NCBI GenBank assembly: GCA_002395805.1
Contig: DGVB01000025.1
Location: 1-64,000 of the forward strand
Source: Bacteroidales bacterium UBA4295
GTDB taxonomy: Bacteria > Bacteroidota > Bacteroidia > Bacteroidales > Paludibacteraceae
Reading direction: 5' to 3'
DNA: 64,000 nt
Shown here: positions 52,807 to 61,676 of the stretch, piece by piece
How positions within the stretch are numbered: position 1 is the stretch's first letter
How the letters are laid out: each line of letters starts with the position of its first letter
Position numbers and translations under genes: made by a program
Notes under the pieces: model-generated
Database searches by the model: none
What the model saw: the letters and a program-made list of their open reading frames with translations, nothing else
Told to the model about the DNA's origin: nothing

Positions 52807-55800
52807 ATGAGAAAATTTTTTACAGTCGTTATCGTTTTATGTCCGCTGTTGGCCCTGACGTCGTTCGCCCAAGTGAAGGTGAGCGGTACGGTGATGGACA
52901 ACGGGCATGAAGCCATCATTGGTGCCAGCGTCATGGAACGCGGGACGACCAATGGCACGGTGACGGATTTGGACGGACAGTTCACATTGGACGTCTCGTC
53001 ACCCAATGCCGTTTTGGTGTTCAGCTACGTCGGCATGCAGACGAAAGAGGAGAAACTGAACGGACGCAGTCAGTTGACCGTCACCCTGACGGATGACAAC
53101 AAAGTGCTGGACGAAGTGGTGGTGATCGGTTACGGTACCGCCAAACGTAAGGACATCACGACGGCCGTCAGTTCAGTCAGTACAGAGGACTTGGAGAAAA
53201 TTCCTATTGTTTCCGCCGCTCAGGCGATGCAAGGTAAGGCAGCCGGTGTAACGGTGGTCAAACCGAACGGTCAGCCCGGAGCCGGATTAGTGGTGCGTGT
53301 CCGTGGTACCACATCTATGAATGCGAGCAACGACCCGCTGTACGTAGTGGACGGAGTGCCTATGACCGACATCGACTTTCTGGCTCCGAATGATATCGAG
53401 AGCATGCAGGTCTTGAAGGACGCTTCCTCCGCAGCCATCTACGGTAGCCGTGCTGCGAACGGTGTGATTATGATCACGACCAAGGCGGGACATGCGCGTG
53501 CAGAGAAAGTGAAAGTGGGCTTCACTATGTATGGCGGTTGGACCAACGTCGCCAAACGGATGGAGAGCCTGAACTTCGAGCAGTACAAAGAGTACTTGCA
53601 TGACCTGGGTTCGAATGTGGTACTGCCGGACGGTCTGACAGACAAGACCAACTGGTTCGACGAGACTTACCACACCGGTTCGACGCAGAACTACCAGCTG
53701 AACGTGAGCGGTAGCACTGACCGCGTCAACTACTTCCTCTCCGGCGGTTACACGAACGAGACAGGTATCATCAACACGACCAAGTACTCGCGCTATAACT
53801 TCCGCTCTGCGCTGGATGTGGATGTGACCAAATGGCTCAATATAGGCGCTAACATAGCTTATGCGTACAGCGACAACGAGGGCGGTATCAGTACCGGTAC
53901 GGGAGCGAACCGTGGCGGTTTGGTGCTTTCGGTTATCAACACCCCGACATACGCACCGATATATGACCCGGAGAACCCGAATTATTACTACACCAATTTC
54001 TATGGTGTGAGCAATATCACGCACCCGCTTGAGAATATCGAGCGCTATAAGAACCAGCATACCTTGCAGCACCGTCTGTTAGCGAGCGGAAAAGGTGTGT
54101 TCACCTTATATGATACAAAGAAATTCAACCGCGCAGACGAGTATACGCATGCGTTGAAATTTACCACCACCTTCACCGAGGACCTGCGTATTATCAACTA
54201 TACCTCATTCCTCGACCCGGTCAAAACCTCTTGGGGCCGCACGCAGCGCGGTGAAGGAACGGATACGCGCAGTTTTGACCAAGTGACCATTTGGGACAAT
54301 GTGCTGAACTACAACGGTCAGTTCGACAAACATAACCTCGACGTGATGCTCGGTTCGTCGTACACCAACTCGATGTACACGTGGGCGGGTATCTACGGCA
54401 GCCATTATGCCGACGGCACAATTGAGACGCTGAATGCCGCCAATAAGATTGACCCGGGCAGCACGCGCACTACGGCGTCCGCATGGGCTATCATGTCCGG
54501 CTTCGCCCGCGTAAGTTACAATTACGACAGCCGCTATCTTCTCTCCGCCAATTTCCGTGCCGACGGTTCGAGCAAGTTAGCTCCGGGCCACCGTTGGGGT
54601 TTCTTCCCCTCGTTCAGTGCCGCGTGGCGTATCTCTGGCGAGCAGTTTATGGAAGGCGTGACGTGGATTGACGACCTCAAACTCCGTGGCGGCTGGGGTC
54701 AGACCGGTAACCAGGCGGGTATAGGCGATTATGCCTACCTCGAGCGCTACAGCATCAACCGTCAAGACTGGTGGAAGACCGGCAACGAGAACGCCGTACC
54801 GACATACAGCCAGAGTTCGCTCCGCAACACCGACTTGACATGGGAGACCACCACGCAGACCAACGTAGGTCTCGATTGGACGTTGCTGCATAATCGTCTG
54901 AGTTTCACCTTCGACTGGTACTACAAATATACGACAAACATGCTGATGTGGGTGACCCTGCCTGCCGGTTCGGCAGCTGTCAGCTCCATCCAGCGCAACG
55001 AAGGCGAGATGAGCAACATGGGTGTGGAATTCAGCATCACGTCGCATAATTTCGTGCGCAAGAACTTCAAATGGGACACGCAGTTCAATATATCGCACAA
55101 CAAGAACCGTCTGGAGAAACTGACAACGAGTCAGGTATATTACGACGCCAAAGTGACGGACGTGCTGGCTGAATACTGCGTGCGCAATACGCCGGGCATG
55201 CCTTTGGGTTCGTTCTTCGGATATAAGACCGGCGGTGTGGATCCCGAGACGGGTGAACTGATTTACCTCGACGTCAACGGCGATGGTGAGGTGACGGCGA
55301 ACGACCGTACGTATATCGGCGACCCGAACCCGGACTTCACGTTCGGTATGACCAACACCTTCCATTTCTACGGTGTGAGCATCAGCTTCCTACTGCAAGG
55401 CTCGTACGGCAACGACATCTTCAACGCCAGCCGTATCGAGACCGAAGGTATGTATGACGCCAAGAACCAATCGACCCGCATCCTCGACCGCTGGCGCCGT
55501 CCGGGTATGGTGACCGCCATCCCGAAAGCCGGCTTCGACATGCGCGTGAGCGACTATTTCGTGGAGGACGGCAGTTATTTGCGTCTGAAAGATCTGACCA
55601 TTAGTTATGAGTTCTCCGGTGAATGGATGAAGAAAATCGGTATGACGCGTCTGCAGCCGTATTTCTCGGCGCAGAACCTGTTCACGTTAACCAAATATCT
55701 GGGAATGGACCCGGAGGTGAACCAGAACGGCAACTCCGGTACGGTACAGGGACTTGACTATGGTACCTATCCGCAGACCCGCAGTTTCGTTTTCGGTATT

Positions 55801-55815
55801 AACATTGAATTCTAA
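52807..55815 (+). CDS. susC: SusC/RagA TonB-dependent transporter
   Basis: 1002 aa outer-membrane import channel of the PUL. Signal peptide (LLALTSFAQ); carboxypeptidase-regulatory-like domain (about 23-100, VSGTVMDNGHEAIIGASVME); TonB box DEVVVIGYG; plug (AAGVTVVKPNGQPGAGLVVR, DPLYVVDGVPMTD); and a 22-strand barrel ending TRSFVFGINIEF. Imports oligosaccharides captured by SusD. Its stop overlaps the longest frame of susD by one base. Confidence 0.97.
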   Translation: MRKFFTVVIVLCPLLALTSFAQVKVSGTVMDNGHEAIIGASVMERGTTNGTVTDLDGQFTLDVSSPNAVLVFSYVGMQTKEEKLNGRSQLTVTLTDDNKVLDEVVVIGYGTAKRKDITTAVSSVSTEDLEKIPIVSAAQAMQGKAAGVTVVKPNGQPGAGLVVRVRGTTSMNASNDPLYVVDGVPMTDIDFLAPNDIESMQVLKDASSAAIYGSRAANGVIMITTKAGHARAEKVKVGFTMYGGWTNVAKRMESLNFEQYKEYLHDLGSNVVLPDGLTDKTNWFDETYHTGSTQNYQLNVSGSTDRVNYFLSGGYTNETGIINTTKYSRYNFRSALDVDVTKWLNIGANIAYAYSDNEGGISTGTGANRGGLVLSVINTPTYAPIYDPENPNYYYTNFYGVSNITHPLENIERYKNQHTLQHRLLASGKGVFTLYDTKKFNRADEYTHALKFTTTFTEDLRIINYTSFLDPVKTSWGRTQRGEGTDTRSFDQVTIWDNVLNYNGQFDKHNLDVMLGSSYTNSMYTWAGIYGSHYADGTIETLNAANKIDPGSTRTTASAWAIMSGFARVSYNYDSRYLLSANFRADGSSKLAPGHRWGFFPSFSAAWRISGEQFMEGVTWIDDLKLRGGWGQTGNQAGIGDYAYLERYSINRQDWWKTGNENAVPTYSQSSLRNTDLTWETTTQTNVGLDWTLLHNRLSFTFDWYYKYTTNMLMWVTLPAGSAAVSSIQRNEGEMSNMGVEFSITSHNFVRKNFKWDTQFNISHNKNRLEKLTTSQVYYDAKVTDVLAEYCVRNTPGMPLGSFFGYKTGGVDPETGELIYLDVNGDGEVTANDRTYIGDPNPDFTFGMTNTFHFYGVSISFLLQGSYGNDIFNASRIETEGMYDAKNQSTRILDRWRRPGMVTAIPKAGFDMRVSDYFVEDGSYLRLKDLTISYEFSGEWMKKIGMTRLQPYFSAQNLFTLTKYLGMDPEVNQNGNSGTVQGLDYGTYPQTRSFVFGINIEF

Positions 55816-55832
55816 TGGAAAGGGCAAGAGTT

Positions 55833-57341
55833 ATGAAAAAGCTATTCTATATAAGCATCCTTGCAACGATGGCGCTGTTTAGCGCGTGCAGTCTGGACCG
55901 TGACCCGATATCCGACCAGTCGGAACTGAATATCGGTTCGAGCGACACGGGTGACTCAGTACGTATTAAATTTAAGGACCGCGCGGCTATATACGCGGTA
56001 TATAATGACCTGTATAACGTGATGCGCGACCGTCAGGAGCACTGGTATCTTGACTACCTGCTGTTCGGTGAGTCCCGTGCAGACAATGCGTATGCTGGCA
56101 CGACCGGTGCCGAGGTGGTGCCTGTGGAGACGAATGCCCTGGATGCGTCCAACCCCGACATTGCACGTGACTGGGACCGCTATCTGGAGGATATCGCCAA
56201 AGCGAACGTAGTCATTACCAATATTGACTTGGTGCCGGACCCGGCTTTTTCCGAGAGCGAGCGCAAGCAATGGAAAGCGGAGGCACTCATCTTCCGCAGT
56301 ATGATGATTTTCGACCTCGCGCACTGGTTCGGTAATATTCCGTTGAACCTGACCGAAGCACCGGACATCACTGCCGCCAATATCGAAGAGGTGTATCCGA
56401 TTTATTTCCCGATGCCTGTGTCACAGGACTCTGCGTACAAGCGTGTACAGGAAGACCTGCTTGCAGCTATCCCGTATGCACCGGCACTCAACCCTGGCGA
56501 CAAGACACGTCTGAGCAAGACGGTGGCATATGCGCTGTTGGCGAAATTGTATGCCGAACTCGGAATGTGGGATAAGGTAGTCGAATACTGCGACCTTGTC
56601 TTCGGCGACGGCATCCGTCTGGAGCCGAACTATGCGGACCTATGGGGCTACGACACCGACAAAGGTGACGCTGTGTTGCGTAACTCGGTAGAGTCGATTC
56701 TCGAGATGCAGTATTATGCCGGTAGCGGCAGCTGGGTGACATGGATGTACGGCCGCGATGCTGCAGACCCCGAGTCGAACTTCACCTGGGCGAAATGGAT
56801 TACCCCGAGCCGCGACCTGATTGACGCGTTCGAGAAGGAAGGTGACAACATCCGCATGAACCAGACTATTGTCTGGGACCAATGCGCATGGAGCAATTAC
56901 TATCCTGCCAACAACTATCCGTTCATGTACAAATGCCGTTCGGCGTATAACAGCATCATCAAACTGCGTGGCGCGGATATCCAATTGCTGAAAGCGGAAG
57001 CGTTGGCGCACAAGGGTAACCTCGCCAGTGCGGCTGATTTGGTCAACGAGATACGTGCCCGTGTCAGCTTGGCAGAGTTGCCTGCCTCCAAGACCAGTAG
57101 CGAGAGCGCGATGTTGGAATCGATTCTTAACGAGCGCCGTCTGGAGTTGGCACTGGAAGGTCAGCGTCTGTTCGACCTCATCCGTTTCGGCAAGTTGCTG
57201 GAGGTTATGAACGGCATCAACAGCCGCGACGAAGGACGTCTGCCGCAGGCGCGTCCGTTCGTTGAGGAGCACCGTCTCATGCCTATCCCGCAGACTGCGC
57301 TGGACAAGAACGCCAACCTGGTTCAAAACCCGGGATACTAA
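55833..57341 (+). CDS. susD: SusD/RagB glycan-binding lipoprotein
   Basis: 502 aa from the ATG at 55833; a frame from 55815 would overlap the susC stop (TAATG) and adds six residues. Lipobox LFSACS. TPR-based SusD fold with VAYALLAKLYAELGMWDKV, RGADIQLLKAEALAHKG, EIRARVSL and the C-terminal ERRLELALEGQRLFDLIRFG. Caps the SusC channel and binds the target glycan. Confidence 0.96.
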   Translation: MKKLFYISILATMALFSACSLDRDPISDQSELNIGSSDTGDSVRIKFKDRAAIYAVYNDLYNVMRDRQEHWYLDYLLFGESRADNAYAGTTGAEVVPVETNALDASNPDIARDWDRYLEDIAKANVVITNIDLVPDPAFSESERKQWKAEALIFRSMMIFDLAHWFGNIPLNLTEAPDITAANIEEVYPIYFPMPVSQDSAYKRVQEDLLAAIPYAPALNPGDKTRLSKTVAYALLAKLYAELGMWDKVVEYCDLVFGDGIRLEPNYADLWGYDTDKGDAVLRNSVESILEMQYYAGSGSWVTWMYGRDAADPESNFTWAKWITPSRDLIDAFEKEGDNIRMNQTIVWDQCAWSNYYPANNYPFMYKCRSAYNSIIKLRGADIQLLKAEALAHKGNLASAADLVNEIRARVSLAELPASKTSSESAMLESILNERRLELALEGQRLFDLIRFGKLLEVMNGINSRDEGRLPQARPFVEEHRLMPIPQTALDKNANLVQNPGY

Positions 57342-57343
57342 GC

Positions 57344-57372
57344 AAGGTGAAAAGTGAAAATTGAAATGTAAA
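57344..57372. repeat. Short repeat between susD and the SGBP gene
   Basis: AGGTGAAAAGTGAAAATTGAA followed by ATG-proximal A-rich sequence; same family as the repeats at 16080, 19598 and 60326. Confidence 0.75.
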
Positions 57373-57376
57373 AATT

Positions 57377-58834
57377 ATGAAAAAGGTATTATATATAGCC
57401 TTGGCAGTGCTGCTGATGGCAGCGTGTCAACCCGAGCATTATCGGACGGTCTATCCGGCAGGCCAGCCAGAACTGAAGGCGACGATGCTCACACAAAGCG
57501 TGCTCTACGGAACCGACAGCGTGGCCTTCGATGTTGAGATCAACGAGACACAGACACCGTTGTCACAGCTCCAAGTGAAAGTGATGGTCGGTCTGCGCGT
57601 CGTAGCATCTGAAATGCTTCGTACACCCGATTTCCATTACCAGGCGCAACTGAAATATCCGGTGCCTTTCGGACCGAACATGCAGGAGAACGACGACGTA
57701 AAAGTCTATCTGACCGCCACGAACGTGGAAGGAACGGCAACGAATCTGATTCTGACAGGATGTACGGGCCGCCGTCCGGCGATGGAGACGATGTATATCA
57801 TGCCGCCGACCATACAATACACCCTTATCGGCAAAGGCCAGCAGATGACCTATGACGAGGCAAACGGGGTCTTTGTGGCATATGATTTGCACTACCCGAA
57901 GTCGATAGAATGTCTATTGGCAGTGACCGGTACGAAGTTCGGTCGCGTTGATTGGAACACACCGGTATTCGGTATGCTCAATAACGAGCTCTCGCTCATC
58001 ACCAGAGAGCAGTTCGAAGCCGAAGAGGCAAGTGCTATTGTGCTTGAGAACGACAATTTCGAGACCATCGACACGATTATCTTCAACCCTGTAACCTTCG
58101 AAATCACTATCGGCGGCAAGGTGGCGATGCCCGTATCGGCGCTGGATGTACAGACCGACCTGACGGAAGAACCGGCATATATAAGCTCGTCTTCGGCACG
58201 CAAAGACTACCGCGGTGCGAAGATATTCTTCGACAAGGACAGCGAAGTGGAAATAACCGGTGTGACCGACCTGTCGAAAGCATACAATCTCGATTGGATG
58301 GAGTACCTCGGCGGAAACAAAGTGAAGTTCCTTGGCGAGAAGGGCATGTACTACCTGTCGTACAAAGTGGCGGAGGACTACCTCGTGGTAGAACCGCTAT
58401 ACGAGCTGATAGCGCCGGATGTGATGTACGTGTGCGGTGTGGGCCTCGGCCAACCGTCTTGGACGCCTACGGCATCGAGCGGCTGGGGATTCGACAGCCC
58501 GAACCAGAATATGGTATGCCGACTCGTAGCGCCTAATACTTATCAGGTGACTGCCTACATGCTCAATGGCGAGAATGCCGACTATGACAACTACGGTTCG
58601 CTCAACTTCAAGTTCTTCCATCAGCATGGCTGGGGAGGTGAAGAAGCCGGCGGAGACTATGCTCAGCAAGGACTGACTATTGTTGGTGTAGGTCCGGACG
58701 GAATAACCAAGAAAGACGGTAGTACCGGTAATGAGAAAGGCAACTGGATTGCTACTTCCGACCCGGTTGACGGCGTCTATCGTATCACGCTCAACAAGAA
58801 CAACATGACAACAACCTATGAGAAAATCAGATAA
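57377..58834 (+). CDS. Surface glycan-binding lipoprotein (SusE/SGBP position)
   Basis: 485 aa. Lipobox MAACQ. Beta-sandwich domains throughout: an N-terminal Ig-like domain (about 20-130), a middle part, and a C-terminal domain rich in Trp/Gly (about 350-485; PSWTPTASSGWGFD, FFHQHGWGGEE). No catalytic residues. It occupies the place of the surface glycan-binding protein of the characterised beta-1,6-glucan PUL. Ends two bases before the GH30 gene. Confidence 0.82.
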   Translation: MKKVLYIALAVLLMAACQPEHYRTVYPAGQPELKATMLTQSVLYGTDSVAFDVEINETQTPLSQLQVKVMVGLRVVASEMLRTPDFHYQAQLKYPVPFGPNMQENDDVKVYLTATNVEGTATNLILTGCTGRRPAMETMYIMPPTIQYTLIGKGQQMTYDEANGVFVAYDLHYPKSIECLLAVTGTKFGRVDWNTPVFGMLNNELSLITREQFEAEEASAIVLENDNFETIDTIIFNPVTFEITIGGKVAMPVSALDVQTDLTEEPAYISSSSARKDYRGAKIFFDKDSEVEITGVTDLSKAYNLDWMEYLGGNKVKFLGEKGMYYLSYKVAEDYLVVEPLYELIAPDVMYVCGVGLGQPSWTPTASSGWGFDSPNQNMVCRLVAPNTYQVTAYMLNGENADYDNYGSLNFKFFHQHGWGGEEAGGDYAQQGLTIVGVGPDGITKKDGSTGNEKGNWIATSDPVDGVYRITLNKNNMTTTYEKIR

Positions 58835-58835
58835 T

Positions 58836-60329
58836 ATGAAACGTACATTCTTTGTGTTATCCGTGCTATGCACGGTTCTGTCCTGCTGTAAAGACCCGAA
58901 TACCAACCCCGGTACAGACCCCGAACCGGTGTCGCAGCATGACGTGATGACCTATATCACCACTGCGGACAACACGATGCATTTTGACAAGGTGGGCAAG
59001 AATTTCACCGACGGGCTGAACATGAACCCGGAAATTACGATGACCCTTGACCCCAACACCCGCTATCAGGAGTTCGACGGTTTCGGTGCTGCCATTACCG
59101 GCGCCAGCGCATACAACCTCAGCCGCATGCCGGCTGAGGCACGCGCCAAACTGCTCAAGGAGACGTTCAGCGTGGACGAGGGCATGGGCTATAGTTACGT
59201 CCGCGTGCCTATCGGCGGCTCGGATTTCAACGTCCACAGCAATTACGACTACACCTGCTGCGACGAGCAGGGGATCGAGCATTTCGCCCTCACTTCCGAC
59301 GAGACGGACTATATCATCCCGATACTGAAGGAAATCCTGACCTACAATCCCAATCTGAAGGTGATGGGCTCACCCTGGAGCTGTCCGCGATGGATGAAAG
59401 TGAGCGATATCAACACCAAAGGCGCATACAATTCCTGGGTAGGCGGCTATCTCAACCCCGACTATTATCAGGACTATGCCACCTATTTCGTGAAATGGAT
59501 TCAGGGCTTCGAGCAGGCAGGAGTGCCTGTTACGAGTGTGACGGTGGAGAACGAACCGCTGAACTGGGGTAACTCGATGTCGCTGTATATGCCCTGGCAG
59601 CAGGAGCGTGATTTCGTCAAGACTGCCCTCGGACCTGCCTTCGCAGCCAACGGCATCCAGACCAAGATCATTGTCTTCGATCATAACTACAACTACGACG
59701 GCAAAGAGGACCAGCAACGCTATCCTATTCGGATTTACAATGATTCCGAGGCGGCGAAGTATATTGACGGCGCTGCCTATCATAACTACGGCGGTTCGGC
59801 TACCGAATTAGAGTCCGTGCACCAGGCGGCACCGGAGAAGAACCTCTATTTCACCGAGGCGTCTATTGGTACGTGGAACAACGGACACGACATGAGCGTG
59901 TCGCTGCTCGACGAGATGAAATACACCTGTCTGGCGAACGTGACCCGTTGGTGCAAGACCGTCATCGTATGGAATTTCATGCTTGATGACCACAACGGCC
60001 CTCACGGCGGAGCCGGCGCATGTAACACCTGTTTCGGTGCGGTTGATGTATCGAGCGCGGACTATACGACGCTCACCAAACGCAGCCATTACTACGCCAT
60101 CGGTCATCTGAGCAAGGCGTTCAAGACCGGCTCGACCCGCATCGGTGTCAAGGGCTACCAGCCGTCCAACGTGCTCGTCTGCGCAGCCGAGAACCCCGAC
60201 GGCACCTATGGCGTCGTGCTGATGAACGAGAACAGCAACGGCTTGACGATGCAACTCGAGGCAGGGGAGCATTTCTTCAGCCTCACTCTGCCGGGAAGAA
60301 GCATTACAACGTGCGTGATTCCGAAATGA
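58836..60329 (+). CDS. GH30 beta-glucanase
   Basis: 497 aa from the ATG at 58836. Lipoprotein-type start (VLCTVLSCC). (beta/alpha)8 plus side beta domain of GH30: FDGFGAAITGASAY at the beginning of the barrel, GSPWSCPRWMK, acid/base Glu in TVENEPLNW (about 239), nucleophile Glu in YFTEASIG (about 341), and VIVWNFMLDDHNGP. Subfamily 3 (endo-beta-1,6-glucanase) is suggested by this set of motifs and by the neighbours; a beta-1,4-xylanase role is less likely. Confidence 0.88.
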   Translation: MKRTFFVLSVLCTVLSCCKDPNTNPGTDPEPVSQHDVMTYITTADNTMHFDKVGKNFTDGLNMNPEITMTLDPNTRYQEFDGFGAAITGASAYNLSRMPAEARAKLLKETFSVDEGMGYSYVRVPIGGSDFNVHSNYDYTCCDEQGIEHFALTSDETDYIIPILKEILTYNPNLKVMGSPWSCPRWMKVSDINTKGAYNSWVGGYLNPDYYQDYATYFVKWIQGFEQAGVPVTSVTVENEPLNWGNSMSLYMPWQQERDFVKTALGPAFAANGIQTKIIVFDHNYNYDGKEDQQRYPIRIYNDSEAAKYIDGAAYHNYGGSATELESVHQAAPEKNLYFTEASIGTWNNGHDMSVSLLDEMKYTCLANVTRWCKTVIVWNFMLDDHNGPHGGAGACNTCFGAVDVSSADYTTLTKRSHYYAIGHLSKAFKTGSTRIGVKGYQPSNVLVCAAENPDGTYGVVLMNENSNGLTMQLEAGEHFFSLTLPGRSITTCVIPK

Positions 60330-60357
60330 AAGGTGAAAATTGAAAAGTGAAAGGAAA
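60326..60357. repeat. Short repeat after the GH30 gene
   Basis: AAAGGTGAAAATTGAAAAGT follows directly on the GH30 stop codon; same family as above, present here in the opposite orientation to the minus-strand copies. Confidence 0.75.
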
Positions 60358-60413
60358 AAAGTCGGAGTCGTAAGACTAACGACCAATAGTTAACTATTAA
60401 AAACAAAAACATT

Positions 60414-61619
60414 ATGAAAAAATTATTTACTTTTGCAATCGCATTGATAGCAGCCATGTCTATCAATGCAACCGACTATTATTTCGCCGGTGCAGCAAAC
60501 GGTTGGAGCAACAACAACGATGCTTGGAAGTTTGTTGAGGTAGAAGGTGTACTGACCCTTGAGGTGGCTGACCTCTACGGTGAATTCAAAATCACCGAGA
60601 ACGGCGCATGGCACCCGCAGCACGGTGCTGCCGAGCAAGGTCAAGGTGTAGCGCTGAACGGAAGCTACAACCTCGTTAAGTGTGACGACAGCCAGGGTGA
60701 GGCAGATGCTCCGGCTAACTGTTCCATTATCATCCCGAATGAGGGTGATTGGCGCTACAAAGATGCCAAACTGACTCTGGACGCTTCGAACCCCGATGCG
60801 CTCGTTATCTCGCTCGTGGAAGGAACGCTGTATGACCACAGCGCAGCTCCCGTTTCCTACTATCTTGTAGGTGCATGCACGAACAACTGGAGTCTTTCTG
60901 ACGCTATCGAGTTCGTGGACGTAGAAGGTGTGCTCACGGCTAATGTGCCCGACCTCAACGGCGGTTTCAAAATCATCTACGACCGCGCTTGGGGAACCGA
61001 GTATGCTTCCAACGGAGCCGGTGTCGTTTTGAACGAGGATTATACTCTCCAGTTAGGCGGCGCGAACATCAGTCTGGCGAACCCGTTCGGCGGCTATACC
61101 GATGCCGTACTAACCCTCACTATCAACGGTGACGACCGCGTACTCAAACTCGTGAGCGGTAATTTCTATGTAACCGAGAACGACTGGTTCATCCCGGGCA
61201 CCAAACTCGGATGGAACTGCAACGAGGCCACTAAAATGGCGCCGGTAGCAGGTGAAGAGAACACTTATGAGATTCTGCTGGCAGAGTTCGGTCAGGACTT
61301 CAAGATTGTTTACGGCCAATGGGCGGTTGAGTTTGGTGCTGCGAAGGGTTCGGAAGACAAATGGTCAGTTAACACGCCGTTCACACTGGCAACACCGTGC
61401 GACAACGTGTATCCCGCTTCGGATGAGACCTACGAGGACGTGACGATAACGCTCGTGGTGGACTATGAGAACGTAGCCGCTACGCTCACTATCGCTTCTG
61501 AAGTTGCAGGTATTGAGACGATTCAACTCAACGCGAAATCCATCAAGCGCATCGAGAACGGCCAGGTGCTCGTTGAGCGCGAAGGCGTTCGTTACAACAT
61601 GAACGGTATCAAACAATAA
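60414..61619 (+). CDS. Secreted protein with three tandem binding-type domains
   Basis: 401 aa. Signal peptide (LFTFAIALIAAMSINA) without lipobox. Three similar domains of about 115-125 aa begin DYYFAGAANGWSNNNDAW (about 21), YYLVGACTNNWSLSDAI (about 146) and DWFIPGTKLGWNCNEAT (about 257), each followed by VEGVL(T) and GxFKI-type strands; they resemble SusE/SusF starch-binding or CBM domains. The C-terminal end (IENGQVLVEREGVRYNMNGI) matches the tail shared by the surface proteins at 21.8-27.8 kb. It is probably a secreted or surface-held glycan-binding protein of the PUL. Confidence 0.8.
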   Translation: MKKLFTFAIALIAAMSINATDYYFAGAANGWSNNNDAWKFVEVEGVLTLEVADLYGEFKITENGAWHPQHGAAEQGQGVALNGSYNLVKCDDSQGEADAPANCSIIIPNEGDWRYKDAKLTLDASNPDALVISLVEGTLYDHSAAPVSYYLVGACTNNWSLSDAIEFVDVEGVLTANVPDLNGGFKIIYDRAWGTEYASNGAGVVLNEDYTLQLGGANISLANPFGGYTDAVLTLTINGDDRVLKLVSGNFYVTENDWFIPGTKLGWNCNEATKMAPVAGEENTYEILLAEFGQDFKIVYGQWAVEFGAAKGSEDKWSVNTPFTLATPCDNVYPASDETYEDVTITLVVDYENVAATLTIASEVAGIETIQLNAKSIKRIENGQVLVEREGVRYNMNGIKQ

Positions 61620-61632
61620 ACCCGTTCCGGCT

Positions 61633-61655
61633 ACGGGAGGCTGATCCCCTCCCGT
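61633..61655. other. ACGGGAGG/CCTCCCGT hairpin
   Basis: Perfect 8-bp stem with a 7-base loop after the triple-domain gene. Loop and stem junction (GGGAGGCTGATCCC) resemble the hairpins at 23838 and 26057, which also follow genes with the same C-terminal tail. Confidence 0.6.
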
Positions 61656-61676
61656 GGTTTCTAAATACCGACCGCA

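Noticed and set aside
52807..57341. Starch PUL (true susC/susD)
   Set aside because: The downstream enzymes are GH30 and GH3, not GH13. The two GH13 genes at 37.7-41.1 kb are in a different operon on the other strand.
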